A stretch of DNA of 64,000 nt from JBPEWY01 sp965224095. Lineage in GTDB: Bacteria > Bacteroidota > Bacteroidia > Flavobacteriales > Flavobacteriaceae. The stretch is taken from positions 3,224,001 to 3,288,000 of the forward strand of contig OZ245039.1 of the NCBI GenBank assembly GCA_965224095.1. Reading direction: 5' to 3'. The notes beneath the pieces are model-generated. The model did no database searches and had not been told where the DNA came from. It saw only the letters and a program-made list of their open reading frames with translations. Below, one piece after another: positions 24,148 through 33,602 of this stretch; within the stretch, counting starts at the first letter, position 1, and every line of letters starts with the position of its first letter. Position numbers and translations under genes: made by a program.

Positions 24148-25011
24148 TTATCCTAAATAAGTCTTTAATATTTTGCTTCTTGAGGTATGTTTAAGTCTTC
24201 GGATAGCTTTTTCTTTTATTTGCCTAACCCGTTCTCGCGTAAGGTCAAAAGTTTCTCCGATTTCCTCGAGTGTCATAGGGTGTTGATCTCCTAATCCGAA
24301 ATACAGACGAATTACATCGGCTTCCCTGGGTGTAAGGGTTTCCAAAGCGCGTTCTATTTCAGTTCGCAAGGATTCATGTAGCAAATCTTTATCCGGATTT
24401 GGCGATTCTCCACTACGCAATACATCGTATAAATTAGAGTCTTCTCCCTCAACCAAGGGTGCATCCATAGATACATGCCTCCCCGAGTTTTTCATAGACT
24501 CCTTTACGTCGTTTACAGTCATATCCAATTCCTTGGCAATCTCTTCAGCCGAAGGAACACGCTCATGAGCCTGCTCCAAAAAAGCGTACGTTTTATTAAT
24601 CTTATTGATCGAACCAATTTTATTAAGAGGTAAACGCACGATACGCGATTGCTCAGCCAATGCCTGTAAGATAGATTGTCTTATCCACCAAACGGCATAT
24701 GAAATAAATTTAAACCCACGTGTTTCATCGAAACGCTGGGCAGCTTTAATAAGTCCTAAGTTACCTTCATTAATAAGATCGGGGAGGGTTAAACCCTGGT
24801 TTTGGTATTGTTTGGCAACCGATACCACAAAACGTAAGTTAGCTTTGGTTAACTTCTCAAGTGCGCGTTGATCTCCGGCCTTGATACGTTGAGCCAATTC
24901 TACCTCTTCGTCTGCGGTAATCAGATCTACCTTACCTATTTCTTGAAGATACTTGTCCAGGGAAGCAGTTTCCCTATTGGTAACCTGCTTCGTAATTTTA
25001 AGTTGTCTCAT
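24148..25011 (-). CDS. rpoD: Primary RNA polymerase sigma factor
   Basis: 287 residues, the short form typical of Bacteroidota, lacking region 1.1. Region 1.2 starts about residue 17 (ASLDKYLQEIGKVDLI), region 2 about 55-125 with LRFVVSVAKQYQNQGL and FKFISYAVWWIRQSILQAL, region 3 about 135-205, and region 4 with the helix-turn-helix MTLEEIGETFDLTRERVRQI. It directs core polymerase to the TAnnTTTG-type promoters seen across the window. AGGAG lies 12 bp before the ATG. Confidence 0.96.
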   Translation of the reverse strand: MRQLKITKQVTNRETASLDKYLQEIGKVDLITADEEVELAQRIKAGDQRALEKLTKANLRFVVSVAKQYQNQGLTLPDLINEGNLGLIKAAQRFDETRGFKFISYAVWWIRQSILQALAEQSRIVRLPLNKIGSINKINKTYAFLEQAHERVPSAEEIAKELDMTVNDVKESMKNSGRHVSMDAPLVEGEDSNLYDVLRSGESPNPDKDLLHESLRTEIERALETLTPREADVIRLYFGLGDQHPMTLEEIGETFDLTRERVRQIKEKAIRRLKHTSRSKILKTYLG

Positions 25012-25152
25012 CTATAATCTCCTAAAATTTTTCAGTGATTGTTTGTTGCTCGCACTAATTATACGTACATAAGAGGTAAAATGTTACAAAAAGTATAAAA
25101 AAAGATCCTTAAAAGGCATAATGATACCTCCTTTTGAAGTGTTTATTCCATA

Positions 25153-25180
25153 AAAAACGCCTCTGAAAAGAGGCGTTTTT
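25153..25180 (-). terminator. Bidirectional intrinsic terminator after pnp
   Basis: AAAAACGCCTCT-GAAA-AGAGGCGTTTTT is a perfect hairpin with a T run on either strand, 19 bp past the pnp stop. Confidence 0.9.
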
Positions 25181-25198
25181 AATAATATCCTTTAGGAT

Positions 25199-27436
25199 TT
25201 ATTCATCGTTAGTCCGATTTTCCCGTTGTGGCCTTCTATCGTCACGCCGGTTGTCTCTGGATCGGTGATCTCTCCCGTTTCGGTTATCTCTCGAACGATC
25301 TCTGGGAGCGCGTTCTTTATAACCTTCCGGCTTGGGAAGTAATGCTTTACGCGATACTTTTTCCTTTCTGGTTTTCGGATCAATACCAAAATACTTCACT
25401 TCAAATACATCACCGGTATTTACAACATCGGTAACCTTGTCAGTACGTTCCCAGGCCAATTCCGATATGTGAAGAAGCACTTCATTACCGGGAGCCTGTA
25501 TATATTCTACCACAGCACCGAAATCCAACAACTTAATAACTTTTACCTCATATGTTTCACCTCGTTCAGGCTTAAACATTAACGAATCGATTTTTGCAAG
25601 AACCGCATCAATACCATCCTGATCGGTTCCCAGGATTTCAACGATACCTTCTTCATCTACTTCGTTAATAACAATAGTGGTATTGGTTTCTTTCTGCAAC
25701 TCCTGAATAACTTTTCCACCCGGACCAATAAAAGCACCGATAAACTCACCTGGCATCGTAGCCGTAACAATTTTAGGCGTATGCGGTTTAACAGTTTCTC
25801 TTGGTTCAGCGATGGTATCGGTAAGTTTTTCCAGAATATGAAGACGGCCTAAACGCGCCTGCTCCAGTGCCTGCTCCAGAATTTCATAAGACAAGCCTTT
25901 AATTTTAATATCCATCTGGCAGGCCGTAATACCATCTGCCGTTCCGGTTACCTTAAAATCCATATCCCCGAGGTGATCTTCATCACCAAGAATATCCGAT
26001 AATACAGCGTATTTATCACCTTCGGTGATTAATCCCATGGCAATCCCGGAAACGGGTTTCGTAAGCTGAACACCGGCATCCATAAGGGCCATAGTTCCGC
26101 TACATACGGTTGCCATAGAAGAAGATCCGTTTGATTCCAATACTTCAGAAACCACACGAACCGTATATGGGCAATCTTCCGGAATCATTCCTTTAAGCGC
26201 TCGTTGTGCAAGGTTTCCATGACCAATCTCTCGTCGGGACGTACCACGTATCGGACGTGCCTCTCCCGTTGAGAAAGGAGGGAAGTTATAGTGAAGATAA
26301 AACTTCTCTTCTCCCTGTTCGGTAGGCAGGTCTATTACATTGGCTTCTCTGGAAGTCCCCAAGGTAACCGTGGCGAGCGCCTGGGTTTCACCTCTTGTAA
26401 AAACAGCGGAACCGTGTGTGGAGGGTAAGTAATCAGCCTCACACCAAATGGGCCTGATATCGGTTGTTTTACGCCCGTCCAGACGAACGCCTTCATTTAA
26501 TATCAAATCGCGAACCGCGGCTTTCTGTGCCTGTCCGAAATATTTAGAAACCAAATCGCCATCTTCCTCTAATTCTTCTTCGGTAAACATGGCTTCAATT
26601 TCTTCTTTTACAGCTCCAAACTGTTCTCCCCGTTCCTGCTTGGAAGACCCGGATTTGGCTATATCGTAACACTTCTGATAGGCAGCCTCGCGAATCCTGG
26701 TTTCCATTTCAGCATTAGCCTTTTCTTCTTCGTATTCGCGGGTTTCCTTTTTTCCAACCGCTTCGGCTAAGCTTCGTTGTGCCCGGCACTGTATTTTAAT
26801 AGCATCATGAGCAAATTTAATAGCATCAGCCATTTCTTTTTCGGAAACTTCTTTCATTTCACCTTCAACCATGGCTACAGAGTCTTCAGAAGCACCTACC
26901 ATTAAATCAATATCGGCTTCTGCTAATTGTTCCGGACTCGGATTGATGATGTATTCTCCGTGAACCCGGGCTACGCGCACCTCCGAGATAGGGCATTCAA
27001 ACGGTATGTCGGACAATTGAATAACGGTTGAAGCAGCAAGCCCCGCCAAAGCATCGGGCATTACATTATCGTCATGCGACATCAGCTGAATCATAACCTG
27101 TGTTTCTGCATGGTAGTCTTTAGGAAATAATGGCCTTAAAACCCTATCTACCAAACGCATGGTTAAAACCTCCTGATCACTGGGGCGGGCTTCTCGTTTA
27201 AAAAAACCTCCCGGAAAGCGACCAGCAGCTGCAAATTTTTCTCTGTAATCTACCGTTAAAGGTAAAAAGTCTACAGGCGATGCCGTTCTCGACGAAACAA
27301 TAGTAGCGAGCAACATGGCATTTCCCATACGTACCACAACAGACCCATCGGCTTGTTTGGCTAACTTTCCTGTTTCCAGGGATATGGTTCTTCCATCCCC
27401 TAAATCAATAATTTCTTGTTTTACTTCAGGAATCAT
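25199..27436 (-). CDS. pnp: Polyribonucleotide nucleotidyltransferase (PNPase)
   Basis: 745 residues in the standard order: RNase PH domain 1 (about 10-225), an alpha-helical linker, RNase PH domain 2 (about 310-545, with GDEDHLGDMDFKVTGT), KH (about 555-615, EFIGAFIGPGGKVIQELQ) and S1 (about 625-695). A final 40 residues are rich in arginine, aspartate and asparagine (APRDRSRDNRNGRD), an extension common in the phylum that may bind RNA. It degrades RNA 3' to 5' using phosphate. It follows rpsO on the same strand, the classic order, with a 224-bp gap. Confidence 0.96.
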   Translation of the reverse strand: MIPEVKQEIIDLGDGRTISLETGKLAKQADGSVVVRMGNAMLLATIVSSRTASPVDFLPLTVDYREKFAAAGRFPGGFFKREARPSDQEVLTMRLVDRVLRPLFPKDYHAETQVMIQLMSHDDNVMPDALAGLAASTVIQLSDIPFECPISEVRVARVHGEYIINPSPEQLAEADIDLMVGASEDSVAMVEGEMKEVSEKEMADAIKFAHDAIKIQCRAQRSLAEAVGKKETREYEEEKANAEMETRIREAAYQKCYDIAKSGSSKQERGEQFGAVKEEIEAMFTEEELEEDGDLVSKYFGQAQKAAVRDLILNEGVRLDGRKTTDIRPIWCEADYLPSTHGSAVFTRGETQALATVTLGTSREANVIDLPTEQGEEKFYLHYNFPPFSTGEARPIRGTSRREIGHGNLAQRALKGMIPEDCPYTVRVVSEVLESNGSSSMATVCSGTMALMDAGVQLTKPVSGIAMGLITEGDKYAVLSDILGDEDHLGDMDFKVTGTADGITACQMDIKIKGLSYEILEQALEQARLGRLHILEKLTDTIAEPRETVKPHTPKIVTATMPGEFIGAFIGPGGKVIQELQKETNTTIVINEVDEEGIVEILGTDQDGIDAVLAKIDSLMFKPERGETYEVKVIKLLDFGAVVEYIQAPGNEVLLHISELAWERTDKVTDVVNTGDVFEVKYFGIDPKTRKEKVSRKALLPKPEGYKERAPRDRSRDNRNGRDHRSRDNRRDDRRPQRENRTNDE

Positions 27437-27635
27437 ATAATTTTTTTTCGCCTGTTATTCCATATAAAACAGGCCGGTTAAACAATGGGTTCCATCTTGT
27501 TAAAGATGGGGTTGTGTTGTTGTAGTTATTGTGTTATACCCAATGAAAAACTGAAACTTAAGCTTTTTAGTACGTTCCGAATACTATTACGGAAACTATA
27601 TATACTCCTTCATTAATTAAAGGAGATTTGATTAA
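27437..27635 (-). promoter_or_regulatory. pnp leader with a small hairpin
   Basis: The region between rpsO and pnp holds CCATCTT-GTTA-AAGATGG (27492-27509), a perfect 7-bp stem in the expected pnp leader. In enterobacteria PNPase controls its own mRNA via a leader stem cut by RNase III; whether this hairpin does so is inference only. Confidence 0.3.
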
Positions 27636-27659
27636 AAAAAGAGGCACGAAGCCTCTTTT
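27636..27659 (-). terminator. Intrinsic terminator of rpsO
   Basis: AAAAAGAGGC-ACGAA-GCCTCTTTT with T's on the minus strand directly after the rpsO stop codon (27661-27663). Confidence 0.85.
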
Positions 27660-27660
27660 C

Positions 27661-27930
27661 TTATTTTCTTATATTCAATTTTTTAATAATCGCACGATAT
27701 CTTTCAATATCTTTTTTCTTCAGATAGTCCAGTAAACTTCTCCTTTTACCAACCAGTTTTACCAACGAACGCTCTGTGTTAAAATCTTTTCGATTTTTCT
27801 TTAAGTGTTCCGTTAGGTGATTGATACGGTGTGTGAATAATGCGATTTGTCCTTCGGCAGAACCTGTGTTTTTCTCAGAATCTCCATATTTCTTGAAAAT
27901 TTCTGCCTTTACTTCTTTTGTTAAATACAT
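27661..27930 (-). CDS. rpsO: 30S ribosomal protein S15
   Basis: 89 residues, the usual length. Features include GSAEGQIALFTHRINHLTEHLKKNRKDF and LVKLVGKRRSLLDYLKKKD, the rRNA-binding loop and helix of S15. It binds the central domain of 16S rRNA early in 30S assembly. A strong promoter precedes it and a terminator follows immediately, so most transcripts are probably monocistronic, with pnp separately controlled. Confidence 0.97.
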   Translation of the reverse strand: MYLTKEVKAEIFKKYGDSEKNTGSAEGQIALFTHRINHLTEHLKKNRKDFNTERSLVKLVGKRRSLLDYLKKKDIERYRAIIKKLNIRK

Positions 27931-27982
27931 GCCAATATTATTTAAATGATTTTTATGTATAGATAGCCTTTCTATCAGGGCG

Positions 27983-28011
27983 CAAAGATAGAAATATTTT
28001 TGTTATGGAAA
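27983..28011 (-). promoter_or_regulatory. rpsO promoter
   Basis: On the minus strand TATCTTTG (27983-27990) matches TAnnTTTG, with TTTC (28008-28011), one mismatch from the TTTG -33 box, 17 bp upstream. The transcript would carry GATAG-CCTTT-CTATC, a small hairpin, in its leader. Confidence 0.65.
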
Positions 28012-28095
28012 GTAGAATGTAATTTTTTTTAAGGCGGAATTAAACTTTTAAAGAGGGGATCAGTCAAAAAAGAGAATATTAAAATCTTAAAAGTT

Positions 28096-28959
28096 ATGAA
28101 AACACATCTCAAAAAGCATGTTAAAAAAGGATTTTTAATGGCAACTATTATGGCTGTATTTTCCTGTAGCCAGGAAGAAACCCCGGAAGTTATAAGCGAT
28201 GAAACAAGCATTAGCGCTGCCGAATTGGTTTACAGCGATGAAACCGAAACCATATCCGAAGCTGTACTTGGTATTGCTGAGGATGTATATGCCACCGATG
28301 AAATAAAGGCAACTCTGAAAGGAGATTATCGTTCTGATTTTTTACCGGATTGTGTTACCATTACCACGGTAATAACCAGTATCAGTAAAGAAAAGACCAT
28401 TGATTTTGGCGATGGTTGTGAATTGCCTAACGGACATATTCTGGGAGGAATTATCCATTTGAGCTACCTTAAAGACATGGCACTGGCCACCAAAACCTTA
28501 TCGCTCACCCTGGAGAATTTTACATTTAACGGAGTGGCGGTAGCAGGTAGTGCTACGGTGGTTCGTAAGCGCTCTAACAACAACGGGAACCCGCAATCTG
28601 ATGCCAATGCTGCTTTTAATGCCACCTGGCCCGACGGTAGTACGGCAAGTTTTGAAGGGAATAGAACCCGCGAATGGATTGAAGGCCATGGATCGGGATT
28701 CTGGGGCGATAATGTTTTCCTTATAACCGGACAGGGAACCTATGTGGGAAGATTGGGGAATTCGTTTACAAAAGAGATTATCGAGCCTTTACGAAGAGAG
28801 TGGTCTTGCAGGTTTATAGTAAGCGGGGTCCTGGAAGTATCCAGAAACGATGCAACGGCAAGCCTTAATTTTGGAGAAGGTAACTGTGATGCAGTTGGTA
28901 TTTTAACGCACCCGGATGGTAGCAGTGAAGAGATATTTCTCAGACGGTTTTTGAAATAA
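28096..28959 (+). CDS. Lipoprotein of unknown function
   Basis: 287 residues with a type II signal peptide (lipobox AVFSC, Cys about residue 24) and an acidic mature start (SQEETPEVISDETSIS). The rest is beta-rich with repeated short blocks (TIDFGDGCELPNGHILGGIIHLSYL; ADANAAFNATWPDGSTASFEG) and three later cysteines that could pair. Such cell-surface lipoproteins are frequent in flavobacteria; no enzyme motif is seen. It is convergent with accD and shares a terminator with it. Confidence 0.75.
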   Translation: MKTHLKKHVKKGFLMATIMAVFSCSQEETPEVISDETSISAAELVYSDETETISEAVLGIAEDVYATDEIKATLKGDYRSDFLPDCVTITTVITSISKEKTIDFGDGCELPNGHILGGIIHLSYLKDMALATKTLSLTLENFTFNGVAVAGSATVVRKRSNNNGNPQSDANAAFNATWPDGSTASFEGNRTREWIEGHGSGFWGDNVFLITGQGTYVGRLGNSFTKEIIEPLRREWSCRFIVSGVLEVSRNDATASLNFGEGNCDAVGILTHPDGSSEEIFLRRFLK

Positions 28960-28964
28960 ATAGG

Positions 28965-28997
28965 AAACGGTTTTCAGCCCCGGCTGAAAACCGTTTT
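28965..28997. terminator. Bidirectional terminator between the lipoprotein gene and accD
   Basis: AAACGGTTTTCAGCC (28965-28979) and GGCTGAAAACCGTTT (28982-28996) form a 15-bp perfect inverted repeat, followed by TTAATTTT on the plus strand; it lies between two convergent genes. Confidence 0.85.
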
Positions 28998-29001
28998 AAT
29001 T

Positions 29002-29859
29002 TTAGGCTCTTACAGGGCCGTTTTGAATAAGATCGATAAATAAATTGACTTTATTTTTCAGATCCCGCCGATGTGTGATAAAGTCCAGGAAACCGTGTTC
29101 CTGCACAAATTCAGCCGTTTGAAATCCCTTAGGTAAATCTTTTCCCACGGTATCTTTAACTACACGGGGTCCCGCAAAACCGATAAGAGCTCCCGGTTCG
29201 CTTATGTTTATATCGCCCAGCATGGCATAAGAGGCGGTAGTACCACCCGTGGTAGGGTCTGTACAAAGCGATATATAAGGTATTTTAACCTCAGCCAGTT
29301 GCGCCAGCTTTGCGGAAGTCTTGGCCAGTTGCATGAGTGAAAGTGCAGCTTCCTGCATACGAGCACCTCCCGATTTGGATATCATCAGGAAGGGAAGCTT
29401 GTTTTTAATAGCATAATCTATGGCTCTGGCAATTTTTTCTCCGACCACACTTCCCATAGATCCGCCTATAAAGGAAAAATCCATACAGGCGATAACAAGA
29501 TCTTTTCCCTTTGATTTTCCCACCGCAGTTCGAACCGCATCTTTTAAATTGGTTTTAGCCTGAGCAGCCTTTAACCGGTCTTTGTATTTCTTGGAATCTT
29601 CAAAACCTAAAGGATCTTTCGAAACTAAATCCTTGTCCAACTCTTTAAAAGCATTATCGTCAAACAGAATTTCGAAATATTCTTTACTTCCTATTCGTAC
29701 GTGATAGTCATCTTCGGGGCTTACGTAAAAGTTTTTAGCAAGATCTTCCGATTCTACAATTTTTCCTGTGGGAGATTTGTACCACAGCCCTTTGGGAGTA
29801 TCTTTCTTTTCTTCCGTTGAAGTTTGTATCCCTTTTTCTTTTCTTTTAAACCAAGCCAT
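29002..29859 (-). CDS. accD: Acetyl-CoA carboxylase carboxyltransferase subunit beta
   Basis: 285 residues. The crotonase-like core has IACMDFSFIGGSMGSVVGEKI, MISKSGGARMQEAALSLMQLAKT and YISLCTDPTTGGTTASYAMLGD, typical of AccD. It transfers the carboxyl group from biotin to acetyl-CoA for fatty-acid synthesis, together with AccA. The N-terminal zinc ribbon, normally four cysteines in the GLWYKCPxCG and VCPxCDYH stretches, is present in outline (GLWYKSPTGK, VSPEDDYHVRIG) but all four cysteines are replaced. It follows fbaA with a 50-bp gap. Confidence 0.95.
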   Translation of the reverse strand: MAWFKRKEKGIQTSTEEKKDTPKGLWYKSPTGKIVESEDLAKNFYVSPEDDYHVRIGSKEYFEILFDDNAFKELDKDLVSKDPLGFEDSKKYKDRLKAAQAKTNLKDAVRTAVGKSKGKDLVIACMDFSFIGGSMGSVVGEKIARAIDYAIKNKLPFLMISKSGGARMQEAALSLMQLAKTSAKLAQLAEVKIPYISLCTDPTTGGTTASYAMLGDINISEPGALIGFAGPRVVKDTVGKDLPKGFQTAEFVQEHGFLDFITHRRDLKNKVNLFIDLIQNGPVRA

Positions 29860-29909
29860 CGTTTTGTTGTATATATAGTTAGGTTTATTTTACTGAATTT
29901 GATTTCTCC

Positions 29910-30977
29910 TTAAAGCGTATTTACGTTGTTCAGATCTTCAAAAGCTCTTTTAAGTCTGGTAACAAAGGTTTTTTCACCCTCGCGAAGCCAAACACGCGGA
30001 TCGTAGTGCTTTTTATTGGGTTGATCATCGCCTTCCGGATTTCCAATCTGAGCTTGCAAATATGGGGATTTATTTTTCATATAATCACGAATTCCTTCCA
30101 TAAATGCATATTGAAGATCGGTATCTATATTCATTTTAATAACCCCGTATCCTATAGCTTCCCGTATTTCTTCCAGCGAAGAACCGGAACCTCCGTGAAA
30201 AACAAAATCGATTGTATTATGTGGCACATGATATTTCTGTGAAACGTATTCCTGAGAATTTTTAAGAATCTTCGGAGTTAACTTTACATTCCCGGGTTTA
30301 TAAACACCATGTACATTTCCGAAAGCAGCGGCCACGGTAAATCGGGGGCTTACCTTCATTAACTCTTCATATGCGTAAGCTACTTCTTCCGGTTGGGTGT
30401 AAAGTTTAGAATCGTCTACATCGGTGTTATCTACTCCGTCTTCCTCTCCTCCGGTGATACCCAGTTCTATTTCGAGTGTCATTCCCATTTTACTCATTCG
30501 GGCAAGATAGGTTTTACAGATTTCAATATTTTCTTCAATAGGTTCTTCCGAGAGGTCTATCATATGTGAGCTGTACAACGGCTTTCCGGTTTCGGCAAAA
30601 TGAGCCTCGCTGGCATCCAATAAACCATCGATCCAGGGGAGTAATTTTTTTGCGCAATGGTCTGTGTGTAAAATAACAGTAGCGCCATATGCCTCTGCCA
30701 TTTCGTGTATATGTCTTGCACCTGCTACCGCACCGGCAATAGCCGCCTTTTGTTGGTCGTTAGACAGGCCTTTTCCCGCATTAAAACAGGCACCTCCATT
30801 AGAGAACTGAATTATTACCGGAGCATTAAGTTCAACGGCCGTTTGCATTACGGCATTGATACTGCTGGATCCTATAACATTTACTGCCGGAAGCGCAAAT
30901 CCTTTTTCCTTGGCATATTTAAAAATTTCCTGTACTTCATCGCCGGTTGCCACACCGGGTTTTATATTATGACTCAT
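29910..30977 (-). CDS. fbaA: Class II fructose-bisphosphate aldolase
   Basis: 355 residues, matching the long (class IIA, E. coli-like) form. Metal and substrate motifs: ATVILHTDHCAKKLLPW (zinc His), EIELGITGGEEDGVD, FGNVHGVYKPGNVKL, DFVFHGGSGSSLEEIREAI and MNIDTDLQYAFMEG. It cleaves fructose 1,6-bisphosphate into the two triose phosphates in glycolysis and gluconeogenesis. Probably cotranscribed with accD, from a promoter overlapping the 3' end of tamL. Confidence 0.96.
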   Translation of the reverse strand: MSHNIKPGVATGDEVQEIFKYAKEKGFALPAVNVIGSSSINAVMQTAVELNAPVIIQFSNGGACFNAGKGLSNDQQKAAIAGAVAGARHIHEMAEAYGATVILHTDHCAKKLLPWIDGLLDASEAHFAETGKPLYSSHMIDLSEEPIEENIEICKTYLARMSKMGMTLEIELGITGGEEDGVDNTDVDDSKLYTQPEEVAYAYEELMKVSPRFTVAAAFGNVHGVYKPGNVKLTPKILKNSQEYVSQKYHVPHNTIDFVFHGGSGSSLEEIREAIGYGVIKMNIDTDLQYAFMEGIRDYMKNKSPYLQAQIGNPEGDDQPNKKHYDPRVWLREGEKTFVTRLKRAFEDLNNVNTL

Positions 30978-31010
30978 AAGGTCTGGGTTTATTGGTTAAA
31001 GTCTTGGATG

Positions 31011-31037
31011 CAAAAGTAATAAAAATAGAACCTCAAA
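31011..31037 (-). promoter_or_regulatory. fbaA promoter
   Basis: On the minus strand TACTTTTG (31011-31018) matches TAnnTTTG, with TTTG (31034-31037) 15 bp upstream, shorter than the usual spacing. It overlaps the tamL stop. Confidence 0.5.
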
Positions 31038-33561
31038 AAGGATAATTTATCCCTATATTAAATACGGCATTCGCAAAATTATACTCCTGAAACCAACGAT
31101 CTTTCAATGCCCTTGCCGGATTATAGGTTTTAAAACCCGTATCAAACCGGAGAACAAAAAAGCTAAAATCGTATCGCAAACCAAAACCGGTTCCCAGTGC
31201 TATATCCTTTAATGAAGAAAAACCGTCAAGAGTGGCCTTGGGGTTTTCTTCACTGTCAAAAACATTCCAGATATTTCCCGCATCGGCAAACAAGGCTCCT
31301 TTTAGATCTCCAAAAACATCAAACCGATATTCCAGGTTAAGGGCTAATTTAAAATTGGCTTCGTTAAAATCATTCAATGCTTCTGTACTTCCCGGCCCTA
31401 AAGAATAGGCCTGCCAGGCTCTGTTATCGTTCGATCCGCCGGCAAAGTAACTCCTGGAAAAAGGAATGCTGTTTGAGTTTCCATAGGGGATAGCGATGCC
31501 GAGAAACCCTCTGAGTGCAAGGACTTCAGACCTGCCCATTTCCCAGTGTTTTATATAATCGAATTCCGTTTTTGCATATTGCGAATAGGGAACACCAAAA
31601 ACAAGCCTGCTCCCGTTTTCGTTCTTTTCAAAATTACCTGCATTTGCAATCGTGGAAAGCAGGTTACCCGCAAACTCAATTTTACCTCTGAACTGTGAAA
31701 AGCTATTGTCGTTTAACCCCTGACGCGTATTTCGGGTGTGGGTAAAATTCGTTGCGAAAATAAGATTGTTTTCGGTGAGCCGCTGGCGTCGTTCTTCAAT
31801 TCTATTTACTTCTACAATCTGCTCCGGGCTAATATTCCCTCCCAGGGTTCCATTCTTCACATCGTTTATAAACGCATTGGTTTGAATGGGAATAATTAGG
31901 GATTCTTCATTGAGAATATAACCGGTTTGTCTGGCTATATCGTTTAGGTTCTGATAGGTGTTTTGATATACTTCAAAAAAGCGCTCCGGATTTACATTTC
32001 GAATGAACTGGATGTTCATGAGCTCGAATACGTTCCTCGAGATAGCCGAAGGATTCCAGTTATACTGTAAAACACTGTTGAAAGTCTGTTTGTCCAAACC
32101 AATATTTTCCTGAATACTTGTACCTAAAGTAATACTGGTTTGCGGAGACATATATTTAGGAATGATTTTTTCCGAATTAAAGGGAACCCATATTCTCGGA
32201 AAATTGAGTTTTATATCGGCACCCAATTCTGTAACATTAAAAAACTTATCGTCCGGATCATTTACTTCTCTTGACGATCCGAGAGAGCCCCTGGCGGAGA
32301 TTTCAAGTGTTTCCGCCCCGCGAAAAACATTTCTGCTAATCAGGGAGGTACTAAAGGAAATTCCAAAATCCTGAATGTTAGAATGCGTAATATCGGTATT
32401 GAAATTCAGTGAGAATTTCGGACGTGAATTAAGATAGATATCTACATTTAGTTTTGTCTTAACCGTATCCGGAATCCGTTGAATACTCGGATATTTAAAG
32501 CTTTGTAAATTATTGAGCTGACGCAATGTCTGTGCATAATCTATATCTCTGTAAATCGAATCTTTATCCAGGAAAACAGCATCCGTTAGTGCTTTTGGCC
32601 TGTATTGCAGTTGTTTATTAAAATACAGGGTATAGTTATCATAGTTCACCGAATCTGTGGCCTGAGCAGGCGATGTATCAACATAGAGATTAACATGTTT
32701 TATTTTGTGAATTCTATATGGAATATCTTCAATAGAATCGTTAATCCTTCTTGAAGCATTGGCTATTTGAACGGTTACCGGCATCGTAAAATCCTGATTC
32801 CCGCTAATCGTATCCCTGTGAATATCAAACTCAATAGAGCTCTGCTGGAAATTATATACTCCCGAATTTCTGAACAAGGAGGTAAGCCTGTTCCTTTCGC
32901 GTTGGAAATCGAGAAGATCAAATTGCCTGCCCTGCTTAATTATGGAATTCTTCCTGTGCTCCATATATAAAGAATCCAGATCCGGCGATGCAATATTCTT
33001 GGTGATACTATCCAGAATATACGGTTGTTTTAAATTAATAGTATAGGTGAGTTCTCCTCTTTTTTTACGATTCAGCGTATCTACTTTAAAAGTACCGCTG
33101 TTGTTAAAATATCCTTTACTCGTATAATACGACTCCAGGCGTTCAACCGATTTACGGGTAATTGACGTATCAATAACAGCAGGTGCTTCACCCGTTTCCA
33201 TTAACCATTTACTGATTCCTATTTTGGTTTTGGTCCAGGCCCGCAGCTGTTTTTCCGATAGTAACTTCTCCGCAAAGGAAGAGTCCATCAGTTTAGTATT
33301 CAGCTTTTTTATATAAAAGGAATCCGGACTGGGTTTGGCAAGATTATACATATGAAGCCGTACCGGAAATCCCAGTAAAGAACTGTTGGGTTGCTGATGG
33401 ATGAGACTTCTGATATCATCATCATTTACTTTTTTATCATCAACAATCAGCGTGTTTTTGGTTAGGAGTAAGTCCTCTTCAGGAACTCTTTTAACCGAAC
33501 TACAACCACTAGTCAAAAGTATTACGACAATTACCCCTATTTTTGTGAATGAATTTCTCAA
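31033..33561 (-). CDS. tamL: TamL, BamA-superfamily outer-membrane lipoprotein
   Basis: 842 residues. It starts at TTG with a type II signal peptide (VIVVILLTSGC, Cys about residue 20), then POTRA-like repeats (about 90-380) and a C-terminal 16-strand barrel of the BamA/TamA type (GFGLRYDFSFFVLRFDTGFKTYN, ending with YPF). TamL is the Bacteroidota lipoprotein version of TamA and works with the TamB-like partner in outer-membrane protein or lipid transport; the partner gene is not in this window. No in-frame ATG exists near the start. Confidence 0.9.
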   Translation of the reverse strand: MRNSFTKIGVIVVILLTSGCSSVKRVPEEDLLLTKNTLIVDDKKVNDDDIRSLIHQQPNSSLLGFPVRLHMYNLAKPSPDSFYIKKLNTKLMDSSFAEKLLSEKQLRAWTKTKIGISKWLMETGEAPAVIDTSITRKSVERLESYYTSKGYFNNSGTFKVDTLNRKKRGELTYTINLKQPYILDSITKNIASPDLDSLYMEHRKNSIIKQGRQFDLLDFQRERNRLTSLFRNSGVYNFQQSSIEFDIHRDTISGNQDFTMPVTVQIANASRRINDSIEDIPYRIHKIKHVNLYVDTSPAQATDSVNYDNYTLYFNKQLQYRPKALTDAVFLDKDSIYRDIDYAQTLRQLNNLQSFKYPSIQRIPDTVKTKLNVDIYLNSRPKFSLNFNTDITHSNIQDFGISFSTSLISRNVFRGAETLEISARGSLGSSREVNDPDDKFFNVTELGADIKLNFPRIWVPFNSEKIIPKYMSPQTSITLGTSIQENIGLDKQTFNSVLQYNWNPSAISRNVFELMNIQFIRNVNPERFFEVYQNTYQNLNDIARQTGYILNEESLIIPIQTNAFINDVKNGTLGGNISPEQIVEVNRIEERRQRLTENNLIFATNFTHTRNTRQGLNDNSFSQFRGKIEFAGNLLSTIANAGNFEKNENGSRLVFGVPYSQYAKTEFDYIKHWEMGRSEVLALRGFLGIAIPYGNSNSIPFSRSYFAGGSNDNRAWQAYSLGPGSTEALNDFNEANFKLALNLEYRFDVFGDLKGALFADAGNIWNVFDSEENPKATLDGFSSLKDIALGTGFGLRYDFSFFVLRFDTGFKTYNPARALKDRWFQEYNFANAVFNIGINYPF

Positions 33562-33584
33562 TATGCAATTCGGCTTAATCTGTT

Positions 33585-33592
33585 CAAAAATA
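33585..33592 (-). promoter_or_regulatory. -7 box for tamL
   Basis: TATTTTTG on the minus strand, 24 bp before the tamL TTG start, in the 41-bp gap to the divergent methyltransferase gene. Confidence 0.45.
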
Positions 33593-33602
33593 CATTATTT
33601 GC

